Below, one piece after another: positions 1 through 8,150 of a stretch of DNA of 64,000 nucleotides (positions are counted from its first letter, which is position 1; each line of letters begins with the position of its first letter). The notes beneath the pieces were generated by a model. The model worked only from the letters and a program-made list of their open reading frames with translations, was not told where the DNA came from and ran no database searches. The stretch spans positions 45,891 through 109,890 of the forward strand of contig JAYQWA010000005.1 of assembly GCA_038148755.1 (NCBI GenBank). The letters run 5' to 3'. The DNA comes from UBA5109 sp038148755 (lineage in GTDB: Bacteria > Pseudomonadota > Gammaproteobacteria > Pseudomonadales > Pseudohongiellaceae). The translations under genes and the position numbers were made by a program.

Positions 1-410
1 GGTATGTCCGATTTTGGATCATGAATTTCAACATTTTCAACTTCATAAATGGTGTGAGCATCTGTAGCAGCTCTGGCATCCATCAGATCTTTGGTAATTT
101 CAGTTTGACCATAGACAACAACCTTTTTTCCACCGCTGAATTTTTTTAAATCTACTCGCCTCATGTCGTCATCAATTGCGACAGAAAAGCCGTCATGTAA
201 TAGGCCTTCTTTATCCATTCTTTCGGATACCCCGGCTTCTCGCATCATTTCAACAGACCCCTCCTCAAGTAAGCCGGCTCGAATGCGCCCTAATACATAT
301 TCAGGTGTAACTCTTTCTATAATAATGTTATCAATACCAGCATTATGTAAGAGCTGACCTAGTAAGAGACCGGAAGGGCCAGCACCAATAATAGCTACTT
401 GTGTTTTCAT
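1..410 (-). CDS. pobA: 4-hydroxybenzoate 3-monooxygenase, N-terminal part (runs off the left edge)
   Basis: This FAD- and NADPH-dependent flavoprotein hydroxylates 4-hydroxybenzoate to protocatechuate, the substrate of the LigAB dioxygenase encoded upstream. I translated the strand by hand: the ATG at 410-408 opens with MKTQVAIIGAGPSGLLLGQ, a Rossmann FAD-binding GxGxxG fold, followed by the family-typical segments VLGRIRAGLLEEG and VVVYGQTEITKDLMDAR. These match Pseudomonas PobA nearly word for word. Only about 136 of roughly 390 residues are present; the C-terminus lies outside the window. The gene follows ligC in the same direction after 43 bases, so it is probably the next cistron of the protocatechuate operon. 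Function is near certain; only the missing part cannot be checked. Confidence 0.93.
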   Translation of the reverse strand, partial: MKTQVAIIGAGPSGLLLGQLLHNAGIDNIIIERVTPEYVLGRIRAGLLEEGSVEMMREAGVSERMDKEGLLHDGFSVAIDDDMRRVDLKKFSGGKKVVVYGQTEITKDLMDARAATDAHTIYEVENVEIHDPKSDI

Positions 411-453
411 TTTTTGGTATTCCTTGTTTCTAAAATTTATTTTTAAAAAATTA

Positions 454-1401
454 TTAAGATGAAGCTAGTTGCTGCTCCAGATCATGTAAAACTTTATAAC
501 AGTTCAGCACCTTGCCTACACTAGCGTTTGGCTCGCGACTTTCTTTGATGGCAGAGAAAAATTCACGATCCTGCAACTCAATACCATTCATCGAAATATC
601 TACCTGAGATACATCTATCGGTTCTTCTTTGCCAGTAAACAAATCATCATAGCGTGCAATATAAGTGCCATTATCGCAGATATAACGGAAGAAAGTCCCC
701 AAGGGGCCATCATTATTGAAAGACAGAGACAGGGTGCAGATTGCACCTGAAGTCGATTTCAATTGGATGGACATATCCATGGCAATGTCTAATTCAGGGT
801 GCATTGGGCCTTGTACTGCATTTGCCTGGATAACTTCTTCGCTAGTTTGGTAACGGAATAAATCAACAGTGTGAGCAGCATGGTGCCATAACAGGTGGTC
901 AGTCCAGGAACGTGGTTCACCCAGCGCATTCATGTTGGTCCGTCTGAAAAAGTAAGTCTGTACATCCATCTGCTGGATTTTGATTTCACCAGCCTGAATT
1001 TTATTATGTATCAGCTGGTGAGAAGGGTTGAAACGACGGGTATGTCCAACCATGCAGATCAGTCCGGTTTCCTGTTCTACGCGTTGTACTTCCTGTGCTT
1101 CTTCCCAGCTATCTGCCAGCGGAATTTCTACCTGTACATTCACACCAGCCTTCATGCATTGAATAGCCTGTGAAGCGTGCACCTGAGTTGGTGTGCAGAG
1201 GATGACGGCATCAAGGTCAGGTAGTTCCAATGCTTCAGCCAGTTCAGTGAAGGCATGCGGGACATTATATTTATCAGCAACAGCCCGCGTTTTTTCAGGC
1301 GTGCGACCGATCAGCGCGACTACATTTATACCGTCGATTTTTGCGATACCATCAAGGTGTTTAATACCAAAGGCACCGGGTCCTGCAATTGCAACATTCA
1401 T
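454..1401 (-). CDS. ligC: 4-carboxy-2-hydroxymuconate-6-semialdehyde dehydrogenase (LigC/PmdC)
   Basis: This NAD(P)-dependent cytoplasmic dehydrogenase oxidises the ring-fission product of protocatechuate (as its hemiacetal) to 2-pyrone-4,6-dicarboxylate. It is a 315-residue Gfo/Idh/MocA-type protein, the usual LigC length. The N-terminal Rossmann motif AGPGAFGIKHLDGI is at about residues 6-19. VEIPLADSW and MVGHTRRFNPSHQ are the nucleotide/substrate elements of this family, and SWTDHLLWHHAAHTVDLF is a LigC signature. It lies 31 bases downstream of ligB in the lig operon, so context and sequence agree. A generic Gfo/Idh oxidoreductase is the only alternative and is unlikely. Confidence 0.94.
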   Translation of the reverse strand: MNVAIAGPGAFGIKHLDGIAKIDGINVVALIGRTPEKTRAVADKYNVPHAFTELAEALELPDLDAVILCTPTQVHASQAIQCMKAGVNVQVEIPLADSWEEAQEVQRVEQETGLICMVGHTRRFNPSHQLIHNKIQAGEIKIQQMDVQTYFFRRTNMNALGEPRSWTDHLLWHHAAHTVDLFRYQTSEEVIQANAVQGPMHPELDIAMDMSIQLKSTSGAICTLSLSFNNDGPLGTFFRYICDNGTYIARYDDLFTGKEEPIDVSQVDISMNGIELQDREFFSAIKESREPNASVGKVLNCYKVLHDLEQQLASS

Positions 1402-1432
1402 TTAATTATCAACTCCTCTTTTAATACTTTTA

Positions 1433-2278
1433 TTAGTTATCTACATTTTCCAGAATCAAATGACCGACCGCTGTATTGGATGCTGGCACATGATAAAAGC
1501 GGTGTTTTTGCAGCACTTTATCATTTAAGGCTCCACGCATGATCAGCCACATGACGAGTTCAATGCCTTCTGAGCCGGCTTCACGGACATAATTAATATG
1601 TGGGACTTTGGCTAAGGTCTCGGCATCGTCGACAAATTTATCCAGGAAATTATTGTCAAATTCCTGGTTAATCAATCCGGCTCTCGGCCCCTGTAACTGG
1701 TGGCTCATGCCGCCAGTTCCCCATATTTGTACATTAAGGTCGTCATCAAAACTCTCAACGGCTTTACGAAGGGATTTGCCCAGGTTGTAACAACGTTGTC
1801 CTGAGGGTGGCGGATACAGCACAACATTAACCGCCAGAGGAATAACCTTGCAGGGCCAGGCATCGGTTTTGCCGAACATCAGAGATAAAGGCACGGTCAA
1901 GCCATGATCAACATCCATGGTATTGACGATAGTCAGGTCAAAATCATCCTGGATAACGGACTGTACAATATGTGATGCCAATTCAGGATGTCCGATAACA
2001 TCGGGCACCGGACGTGGGCCCCAGCCTTCATCCGCAGGTTTGTATTTTTCGCCACAGCCCAGAGCAAAAGTAGGAATTAAATCCAGGCTGAAGGCTGAAG
2101 CGTGATCGTTATAAACCAGAATAACGACATCCGGTTTTTGTTCGGCAATCCACTCTTTGGAATAGTCATAGCCGGCAAATACCGGTTTCCAGTATTCCTC
2201 TCCAGTTTTACCATTATCGAAAGCAGCCCCGATTGCGGGCACATGAGAGGTTGTTACCCCAGCTGTGATTTTAGCCAT
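1433..2278 (-). CDS. ligB: Protocatechuate 4,5-dioxygenase, beta (catalytic) subunit
   Basis: This is the Fe(II)-containing extradiol dioxygenase subunit of the LigB superfamily. With LigA it opens protocatechuate between C4 and C5 to 4-carboxy-2-hydroxymuconate semialdehyde. It has 281 residues. Visible metal and active-site segments are TTSHVPAIG near residue 10 (metal-ligand His), NDHASAF near 58 and MDVDHGLTVPLSLMFG near 123-138, where a conserved His acts as base. GTGGMSHQLQGPRAG near 188 is also typical of LigB. The start codon shares one base with the stop of ligA (TGATG), so the two subunits are translationally coupled, as expected for a stoichiometric heterodimer. Confidence 0.95.
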   Translation of the reverse strand: MAKITAGVTTSHVPAIGAAFDNGKTGEEYWKPVFAGYDYSKEWIAEQKPDVVILVYNDHASAFSLDLIPTFALGCGEKYKPADEGWGPRPVPDVIGHPELASHIVQSVIQDDFDLTIVNTMDVDHGLTVPLSLMFGKTDAWPCKVIPLAVNVVLYPPPSGQRCYNLGKSLRKAVESFDDDLNVQIWGTGGMSHQLQGPRAGLINQEFDNNFLDKFVDDAETLAKVPHINYVREAGSEGIELVMWLIMRGALNDKVLQKHRFYHVPASNTAVGHLILENVDN

Positions 2279-2691
2279 CAGGATTCTCCTTTATCTTGTT
2301 CGTGGGCCTGTTCATTAAGGTAACGGTTGCCTTCAGGAGATCTGCCACCATCCAGCATCATTTGTGCATATTCTTCCTGGGTCATTCCTGTCATGCTGGC
2401 AGCAGCCACCTGGAAGCTGAGTCCGTCAGTTGAAAATATTTTTGCCAGAAAATAAACATTGCCACCCAGAGACATCATTTTGTTGTAGTCCCGGTCAAGC
2501 ACAGCCTGTTTTTGTTCCTCAGTCATGGGCCACTCATCAAGATAGGCACGTTCATCTGCTTTGAAGCGTTCACGGTTTTCAGCTTTCATCAATGAAAGGG
2601 CAAACTGATTGATATGAAAACCAATACGCGCCATGTCAGCATCGAAAATCGTTGTGCCTGGAATGTCTGCATAAGGTTTGTCGATTGCCAT
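2278..2691 (-). CDS. ligA: Protocatechuate 4,5-dioxygenase, alpha subunit
   Basis: This small helical LigA-type subunit caps the LigB active site. It has 137 residues, the normal size. The family segments visible are IPGTTIFDADMARIGFHINQF near the N-terminus, where the LigA helix lies over the active site of LigB, and YNKMMSLGGNVYFLAKI with MTGMTQEEYAQMMLDGGRSP toward the C-terminus. It precedes ligB with a TGATG overlap and follows ligI after 18 bases. It has no catalytic metal site of its own. The adjacent ligB makes the assignment secure. Confidence 0.94.
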   Translation of the reverse strand: MAIDKPYADIPGTTIFDADMARIGFHINQFALSLMKAENRERFKADERAYLDEWPMTEEQKQAVLDRDYNKMMSLGGNVYFLAKIFSTDGLSFQVAAASMTGMTQEEYAQMMLDGGRSPEGNRYLNEQAHEQDKGES

Positions 2692-2709
2692 TGCTATGCC
2701 TCTTCGGGT

Positions 2710-3609
2710 TTATTTAATTTCTTCAGGCCAATACAAACGCATTGGATTATCAATAAGTAGTTTTTGTTGTAATTCATTTGTTAGTGCTATACGGGGGATA
2801 ACATCAACCAGATGTGCATCATCCGGCATATGGTTTTTCATATTGGGATGAGGCCAGTCAGTTCCCCATAAAACTCTGTCCGGAAATGTTTCAACAATAT
2901 GTCTGGCGAAAGGAATGACATCACTATAGTGGGGAGGCCCTTCCAAGGATAAACGTTCAGGGCAACTTACCTTGGACCAGAAGTTAGTATGCTCTGCCAT
3001 CAACTTTACAAATAATCCAAACTCAGGGCCATCAACGTCCTTGCTGACATCCGGTCTGCCCATGTGATCAACCACCACGGTAGTCGGTAAAGCAGTAAAA
3101 AAATCATAAAGCTCAGGCAATTCAGCAGCCTCAAAATAAATAACGATATGCCAATCCAAGGCTTTGATTCTTTGTGCTATTTCAGTAAGGCTGTCGAAAG
3201 GCAGGGCATCAACCAGGCGTTTGACAAAATTGAATCTGACGCCTCGAACACCGGCTGCATGTAATCGTTCAATTTCTGCGTCACTGATGTCGCGCTTGAT
3301 GGTGGCAACACCACGGGCTTTTCCTGCGGAATGTTCCAGCGCATCAACCAGTGCTCGATTATCAGCACCATGACAGGTAGCCTGAACGATGACATTGCGG
3401 GAAAAACCCAGATGATCGCGAAGTTCCCATAACTTTTCTTTCGGCGCATCGCAGGGAGTGTATTTGCGTTCCGGCGCATAAGGGAAAATATCGCCCGGAC
3501 CAAACACATGACAATGTGCATCAACAGCGCCGGCCGGCGGAGTAAAAGCTGGTTTACCCGGAGCTGGGTGAAAGGCCAGCCAGTCAGCATCTGGAGTAAA
3601 TTGAGTCAT
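2710..3609 (-). CDS. ligI: 2-pyrone-4,6-dicarboxylate hydrolase (lactonase)
   Basis: This amidohydrolase-superfamily enzyme of the cog3618 type opens 2-pyrone-4,6-dicarboxylate to 4-oxalomesaconate. It has 299 residues. The N-terminal VDAHCHVFGPGDIFPYAPER motif supplies the His-x-His pair of the TIM barrel. VVVDHMGRPDVS in the middle and VLWGTDWPHPN near residue 247 supply the later His and catalytic Asp. It sits between ligJ and ligA in the operon, 89 bases downstream of ligJ, which is the longest gap inside the operon. I see no clear terminator or promoter in that gap. Confidence 0.93.
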   Translation of the reverse strand: MTQFTPDADWLAFHPAPGKPAFTPPAGAVDAHCHVFGPGDIFPYAPERKYTPCDAPKEKLWELRDHLGFSRNVIVQATCHGADNRALVDALEHSAGKARGVATIKRDISDAEIERLHAAGVRGVRFNFVKRLVDALPFDSLTEIAQRIKALDWHIVIYFEAAELPELYDFFTALPTTVVVDHMGRPDVSKDVDGPEFGLFVKLMAEHTNFWSKVSCPERLSLEGPPHYSDVIPFARHIVETFPDRVLWGTDWPHPNMKNHMPDDAHLVDVIPRIALTNELQQKLLIDNPMRLYWPEEIK

Positions 3610-3698
3610 GTATTGCCTTATCGTGTTTTTAGTTTAAATGCTAGCAAGATGCTTGTTATAAACGCTTTGATCTCAAATAAATATTTTCCACTTATTCC

Positions 3699-4724
3699 TT
3701 ACTTGCCACGCTGTTTTAATTGAGTATCGAGGCGGGGATATACCCGTCTCGCATTAGCTTCAAATACTTTGTGGCGATATTCTGTGGAAAGATCGAGAGC
3801 TTCGATATAGCGTTTGGTGTCGTCAAAGTAATGGCCGGTTTCAGGGTCAATACCCCGAACTGCCCCAACCATTTCCGAACCGAACAGAATGTTGTCGATA
3901 TCAATAACCTGGAATAGCAAATCAATTCCGGGCTGGTGGTAAACACAGGTGTCGAAGTAAACATTTTTCATCACGTGATCTCTAAGCGCCGGTTTCTCCA
4001 GCATGTCTGCCAGGCCTCTATAACGGCCCCAGTGGTAGGGTACAGCACCACCGCCATGCGGAATGATAAAGCGCAGGTCTGGGAAATCCTTGAACAAATC
4101 GCCCTGAATAAACTGCATGAAAGCCGTGGTATCGGCATTGATATAATGTGCTCCAGTGGCATGAAAATTAGGATTACAGGAGCCGGAAACATGGATCATG
4201 GCTGGGACATCCAGTTCTAACATCTTTTCGAAAAAGGGGTACCAGCTGGGATCAGTCAAGGGCAGAGAGGTCCACTTACCGCCGGATGGATCAGGGTTAA
4301 GATTACAGCCGATAAAACCCAGTTCAGTCACGCAACGTTCAAGTTCAGCAATGGATTGTTCTATAGATACGCCAGGTGATTGTGGCAATTGGCATACGCC
4401 GACAAAGTAATCGGGATAGAGATCAACGACACGCTTGATCAGATTATTGCAGGCTTCAGTCCATTGTTGTGAGACAGCATTATCGCCGAGATGGTGTGCC
4501 ATGGCTGAAGCCCGGGGTGAAAAAATGGTCATATCGGCACCGCGTTCACGTAAGAGCCTGAGTTGATTGCGCTCAATACTTTCCTGTATTTCATCATCAC
4601 TGATGGCAGGTATTTGCGGTAGGGTTTTACCTGCAGCAAAAGCTTGCAGTTGTGATTCACGGAACTGCTGATGGGCTTCGGGTGCGGTAGTGTAATGTCC
4701 GTGGCAATCTATAATCAGGGTCAT
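3699..4724 (-). CDS. ligJ: 4-oxalomesaconate hydratase
   Basis: This cytoplasmic hydratase adds water to 4-oxalomesaconate to give 4-carboxy-4-hydroxy-2-oxoadipate, the substrate of the terminal aldolase. It is an amidohydrolase_2 family protein of 341 residues, the size of Sphingobium LigJ. The N-terminal IIDCHGHYTTAPEAH provides the metal-binding His-x-His, IPHGGGAVPYHWGRYRG near residue 217 a later His, and ILFGSEMVGAVRG near 279 replaces the usual catalytic Asp region, as is typical of this branch. It lies 15 bases after ligU. A related acyclic decarboxylase is the only reasonable alternative, and the complete lig context argues against it. Confidence 0.92.
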   Translation of the reverse strand: MTLIIDCHGHYTTAPEAHQQFRESQLQAFAAGKTLPQIPAISDDEIQESIERNQLRLLRERGADMTIFSPRASAMAHHLGDNAVSQQWTEACNNLIKRVVDLYPDYFVGVCQLPQSPGVSIEQSIAELERCVTELGFIGCNLNPDPSGGKWTSLPLTDPSWYPFFEKMLELDVPAMIHVSGSCNPNFHATGAHYINADTTAFMQFIQGDLFKDFPDLRFIIPHGGGAVPYHWGRYRGLADMLEKPALRDHVMKNVYFDTCVYHQPGIDLLFQVIDIDNILFGSEMVGAVRGIDPETGHYFDDTKRYIEALDLSTEYRHKVFEANARRVYPRLDTQLKQRGK

Positions 4725-4739
4725 GGTGTTACTCTCAAC

Positions 4740-5864
4740 TCAGCTCTGAGGATTATCAGAATTATTAATATTTTCCGGGATAAGCACTTCACCGCGCATC
4801 AGCAGACGTGCTGTCCTTAACAGGGCGACGCGTTTTATTTCAGGAGACGCATGGTTTTTATCAAGTTCTATTTCAACACTGAAAAAGCCACCTGGATGTT
4901 CAACATCGATTAAATGTAATGAATTATCTGCATTGATATTGGCAAGTGCGTAAGCAACAGTGCCAGGGACAATGCAGGCAGTTGCTACGCTCGCTGCACC
5001 AAGGACACCAATAGCTTCATGGACACGATGTGGGATAAAGGTTCGGGTGGAAATTGCGCCATTATTTTGCGGTTCGGCTATCAGTGACATTTTGGGAACT
5101 GTTTTCTGACTGACATCACCAAGATTCATGGCTTCACCGAGTTGCAGACGAATACTCTCCAGACGTTGTTTCAGCTGCTCATCGTTCTCCAGTTCCTGTG
5201 GAGTTTCATACCCCGTTTTGCCCAGATCTCTGGCGCGGATTAATACCACCGGCATGCCATTATCTATACAGGTCACATCTATGCCATCAATCGTATCCAG
5301 AGCATTTCCAGTAGGGAGTAACTGACCACAACTTGAGCCGGCAATATCAAGAAACTCAATTGAGACTGGTGCAGCCGTACCGGGGACGCCATCTATTCTG
5401 GCATTGCCGGCATATTCAACCTGACCGTCCGGAGTCTGAACCCTGGCAATAGCTATGCCACCAGTATTTACCATATGTATGCGTACATAGGTTTCATTGC
5501 CTGTCGGCGTAACCAGTTTTTGTTCAATAGCAAAAGGGCCGACACCGGCAAGCATGTTACCGCAATTCTGGTTGTCGCTAACCAGGGCTTTATCAACGGC
5601 AACCTGCAGGAAAAGATAATCGACATCGGCATCAGGATGAGTGGAAGCTTTTACAATGGCTATTTTGCTGGTTAAGGGGTGGGCGCCACCAATACCATCT
5701 ATCTGTCGTTCATCGGGCGAGCCCATGGCAGCAAGCAGTATGCTGTCGCGCAGCGCCGGTTCAGCAGGTAAGTGTTCAGAAAGAAAGAAAAGGCCTTTGG
5801 AAGTACCGCCGCGCATCAGATAGCAGGGAATTGCCGTTTGCATCGTTAGTTGGATTCCCGCCAT
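4740..5864 (-). CDS. ligU: 4-oxalomesaconate tautomerase (PrpF family)
   Basis: This enzyme isomerises the keto/enol or double-bond forms of 4-oxalomesaconate so that the hydratase can use them. It is a PrpF-family protein with the diaminopimelate-epimerase-like two-domain fold. The hallmark N-terminus YLMRGGTSKGLFF is followed by the pocket motif NCGNMLAGVGPFAIE and, in domain 2, VHEAIGVLGAASVATACIVPGT. At 374 residues it is slightly long. The first start overlaps ligK by 19 bases; the ATG eight codons later (about 5843), two bases beyond the ligK stop, fits family N-termini better. The name could equally be galD by analogy with gallate pathways; the adjacent ligAB favour ligU. Confidence 0.9.
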   Translation of the reverse strand: MAGIQLTMQTAIPCYLMRGGTSKGLFFLSEHLPAEPALRDSILLAAMGSPDERQIDGIGGAHPLTSKIAIVKASTHPDADVDYLFLQVAVDKALVSDNQNCGNMLAGVGPFAIEQKLVTPTGNETYVRIHMVNTGGIAIARVQTPDGQVEYAGNARIDGVPGTAAPVSIEFLDIAGSSCGQLLPTGNALDTIDGIDVTCIDNGMPVVLIRARDLGKTGYETPQELENDEQLKQRLESIRLQLGEAMNLGDVSQKTVPKMSLIAEPQNNGAISTRTFIPHRVHEAIGVLGAASVATACIVPGTVAYALANINADNSLHLIDVEHPGGFFSVEIELDKNHASPEIKRVALLRTARLLMRGEVLIPENINNSDNPQS

Positions 5865-6544
5865 TTTTCATAATCAATATAAGTCAGGCCCTTTTCGGCA
5901 AGGCGCTCGCGCATATTATAGATATCAAGGCCTAGTTCGCCGCTCGCCAGTCGTTCACGCTTGGCTGTTTCGTTAGCTTCACGAGCCTGCGCTTTTTCAA
6001 GGGTGGCTTCAGCGTCTTGCTGTGCGACCACCACGACACCATCATCATCTGCAATAATTAAATCACCGGGTTTTACCAGCATGCCGCCGCAAACAATGGG
6101 TGTGTTTACATTAGCGATGGTTTCTTTCACTGTCCCCTGAGCAAACACGGTTTTGGACCAAACGGGAAATTGCATTTCAGTTAAGGTGGCAATATCCCGG
6201 ACACCGGCATCCATGATCAGTCCACGCACACCTTGCGCACGTAATGATTCAGCCAGCAGGTCCCCGAAATAACCGTCAGAGCAGGGGCTGGTGGGACTAA
6301 CGACAAGAATATCGCCTTCACGACACTGCTCGACGGCGACATGAATCATCCAGTTATCGCCTGGCGCCACTTCACAGGTTACTGCAGTTCCAACTATTTC
6401 AGCGGGTCTGTAAATGGGTTTGATGTCTGGAGACATTAAACCCTTGCGGCCTTGCGCTTCATGTACAGTGGCAACACCGAGCCTGGCAAACTGTTCTACA
6501 AGTGCGCTATCTACGCGGGGAGGATTGGTAACAACTATCGACAT
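5846..6544 (-). CDS. ligK: 4-carboxy-4-hydroxy-2-oxoadipate aldolase
   Basis: This divalent-metal class II aldolase of the RraA-like fold cleaves 4-carboxy-4-hydroxy-2-oxoadipate to pyruvate and oxaloacetate, and in this family also decarboxylates oxaloacetate. It has 232 residues. Diagnostic segments are TVHEAQGRKGLMSPDIKPI near residue 27, the GDNWMIHVAVEQCREGDILVV stretch, GYFGDLLAESLRAQGVRGLI with the phosphate/pyruvate-binding loop, and MDAGVRDIATL with the metal-coordinating Arg-Asp. It is the first gene of the leftward operon, transcribed from the 6545-6775 intergenic region that it shares with the divergent regulator. Its position at the head and a complete downstream pathway make the call secure. 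Confidence 0.93.
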   Translation of the reverse strand: MSIVVTNPPRVDSALVEQFARLGVATVHEAQGRKGLMSPDIKPIYRPAEIVGTAVTCEVAPGDNWMIHVAVEQCREGDILVVSPTSPCSDGYFGDLLAESLRAQGVRGLIMDAGVRDIATLTEMQFPVWSKTVFAQGTVKETIANVNTPIVCGGMLVKPGDLIIADDDGVVVVAQQDAEATLEKAQAREANETAKRERLASGELGLDIYNMRERLAEKGLTYIDYEKWRESN

Positions 6545-6574
6545 ATGAGTAGCTCTTTCAAATATGGTACAAGG

Positions 6575-6765
6575 CTTATTTGACTGGATTGAATAAGTGT
6601 CAAGGCCGTTTGGTTTTATAAAATTTATTGTAATGGTTTAGAAACAAACTTAAGGCTACTTAAGTAGTGGCGATCAATATAGTTGGAGGGGGTAGACAAT
6701 TCAAATAAAATTTAAGCTCTCTGATATTACTTTTTGATATAGACTATAAAAAGAAAAAAGTAATA
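6575..6765. promoter_or_regulatory. Divergent lig/LysR control region with inverted repeats
   Basis: The 231-base gap between ligK and the LysR gene holds three strong symmetries. (1) CTTATT-N11-AATAAG at 6575-6597 has the T-N11-A architecture of LysR-type operators. (2) A perfect 12-base palindrome CTACTTAAGTAG at 6656-6667 is preceded by a second CTTAAG at 6649-6654. (3) Perfect 11-base arms TATTACTTTTT/AAAAAGTAATA at 6725-6735 and 6755-6765 enclose 19 bases just upstream of the LysR start. The sequence is AT-rich and must hold both promoters. Which repeat binds the regulator is inference. Confidence 0.55.
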
Positions 6766-6775
6766 GGCAAATCAT

Positions 6776-8029
6776 ATGTCGGCAGAATTCTTTAATTTAC
6801 GGCACTTAAGAGTATTCCTTGAAGTTTTTGAATTAAGAAGTATTAGCAAAGCTTCCGAAAAGGTTTATCTTTCACAGTCAGCCATCACCCAGGCTATAGC
6901 TAAACTGGAAGACGAACTTAATACTTCACTGTTCCACAGACAAAGTGAAGGGATGTTTCCAACCGAGTCGGGTTTACTCTTTGCATCCAGGGTCCGTCGG
7001 GCCCTGTCTTTGCTTTTGGGGGGCTTACCGGGAGTTTCCAGATTCAGTGATGGCAGAGTGATTAAGCCCTCGCAACTTGTTCAGGTTATCACCAGTACAC
7101 AACTGAGGAATTTAATTGCCATTAGCCAGGCGCAGAATTTCAGCATTGCGAGTCGTTCATTAAAGGTTTCCCAATCTTCATTGCATCGTGCAGCACGGAC
7201 TCTGGAAAGTCAGCTGGGTACTGTTTTGTTTGAAAAAACCAGTAATGGCATAACTTCCAGCAAATCAGCGTTGAAATTAGCAAGAGCGGCAAAGTTGGCT
7301 TTTAATGAAATCGTTCAGGCAAAAGAGGAAATAAACGCTTTTCATAACCGTGAATTAGGAAAAATCACTGTCGGCAGTATGCCTCTGGCAAGAAGTTCTA
7401 TTTTGCCGACGACAATTATGGATTTTAATAAGGACTATCCGAATTTTAAAATTAGCGTTGTCGACGGAATTTATGATGACTTGCTCTATCATTTGCGTAA
7501 CGGTGATATTGATCTATTGATAGGAGCACTGCGTTTTCCTGGCCCAGGCGAAGATATTCAACAGGAAGGGCTGTTTTCTTCTTCTATCGAAATTTTAGCC
7601 AGAGCTGATCATCCTTTAGCCACTGCTCACACTGTGTCACTACAAACACTATCAACCTATCCCTGGGTGATTCTCCGGCATGGTACGCCTACTCGAACCT
7701 TATTTGATGAGGTATTTAACGCCGATGACCTTGCAATGCCTGAGAGGATTATAGAATCGGGTTCACAAGGGCTTATTCGTTCTCTGTTACTGGGAGGTGA
7801 CTGGCTGACAATGAGTTCGGAGCATCAATTCCAGTATGAGTTGGAAGCAGGCCATTTAAAGAAAATTAATTTTGAAATAGTGCAAACACCCAGGAAAATC
7901 GGCATCACGACAAGAAAAAACTGGAATCCTACTGAAACGCAGCTGGCTTTTCTGGGTTTCTTAAGAAAGAAGGCTAAAGCTTTAAATGGGTCCGACAGGG
8001 CAGTGAATGAATTCATTAAAAACTCATAA
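6776..8029 (+). CDS. LysR-type transcriptional regulator with two tandem HTH domains
   Basis: This is the likely regulator of the divergent lig-pobA operon. It is 417 residues long, about 110 more than the usual LysR protein. The excess is a second winged helix: residues 7-66 (LRHLRVFLEVFELRSISKAS, then SQSAITQAIAKLEDELNTSLF) and residues 108-166 (TQLRNLIAISQAQNFSIASRS, then SQSSLHRAARTLESQLGTVLF) both match the HTH_1 pattern. A LysR substrate-binding domain follows at about 196-400 (ITVGSMPLARSSILP, then GDIDLLIGALRFPGPGED). The effector is unknown; protocatechuate or a pathway intermediate is a guess from context. There is no in-frame stop or frameshift between the two HTH units, so the duplication is part of one protein. 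Confidence 0.88.
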   Translation: MSAEFFNLRHLRVFLEVFELRSISKASEKVYLSQSAITQAIAKLEDELNTSLFHRQSEGMFPTESGLLFASRVRRALSLLLGGLPGVSRFSDGRVIKPSQLVQVITSTQLRNLIAISQAQNFSIASRSLKVSQSSLHRAARTLESQLGTVLFEKTSNGITSSKSALKLARAAKLAFNEIVQAKEEINAFHNRELGKITVGSMPLARSSILPTTIMDFNKDYPNFKISVVDGIYDDLLYHLRNGDIDLLIGALRFPGPGEDIQQEGLFSSSIEILARADHPLATAHTVSLQTLSTYPWVILRHGTPTRTLFDEVFNADDLAMPERIIESGSQGLIRSLLLGGDWLTMSSEHQFQYELEAGHLKKINFEIVQTPRKIGITTRKNWNPTETQLAFLGFLRKKAKALNGSDRAVNEFIKNS

Positions 8030-8150
8030 AAAACCTTAATGCTAACGGTTTACTGCCAAGGTTCAGAATATCTTTCCGGCAGACTTGCCTAGCCAAGATT
8101 GAATGAGGTAGGCTCTTGCGTCATTGACTAATATTCATAGGGGTAAGGCA

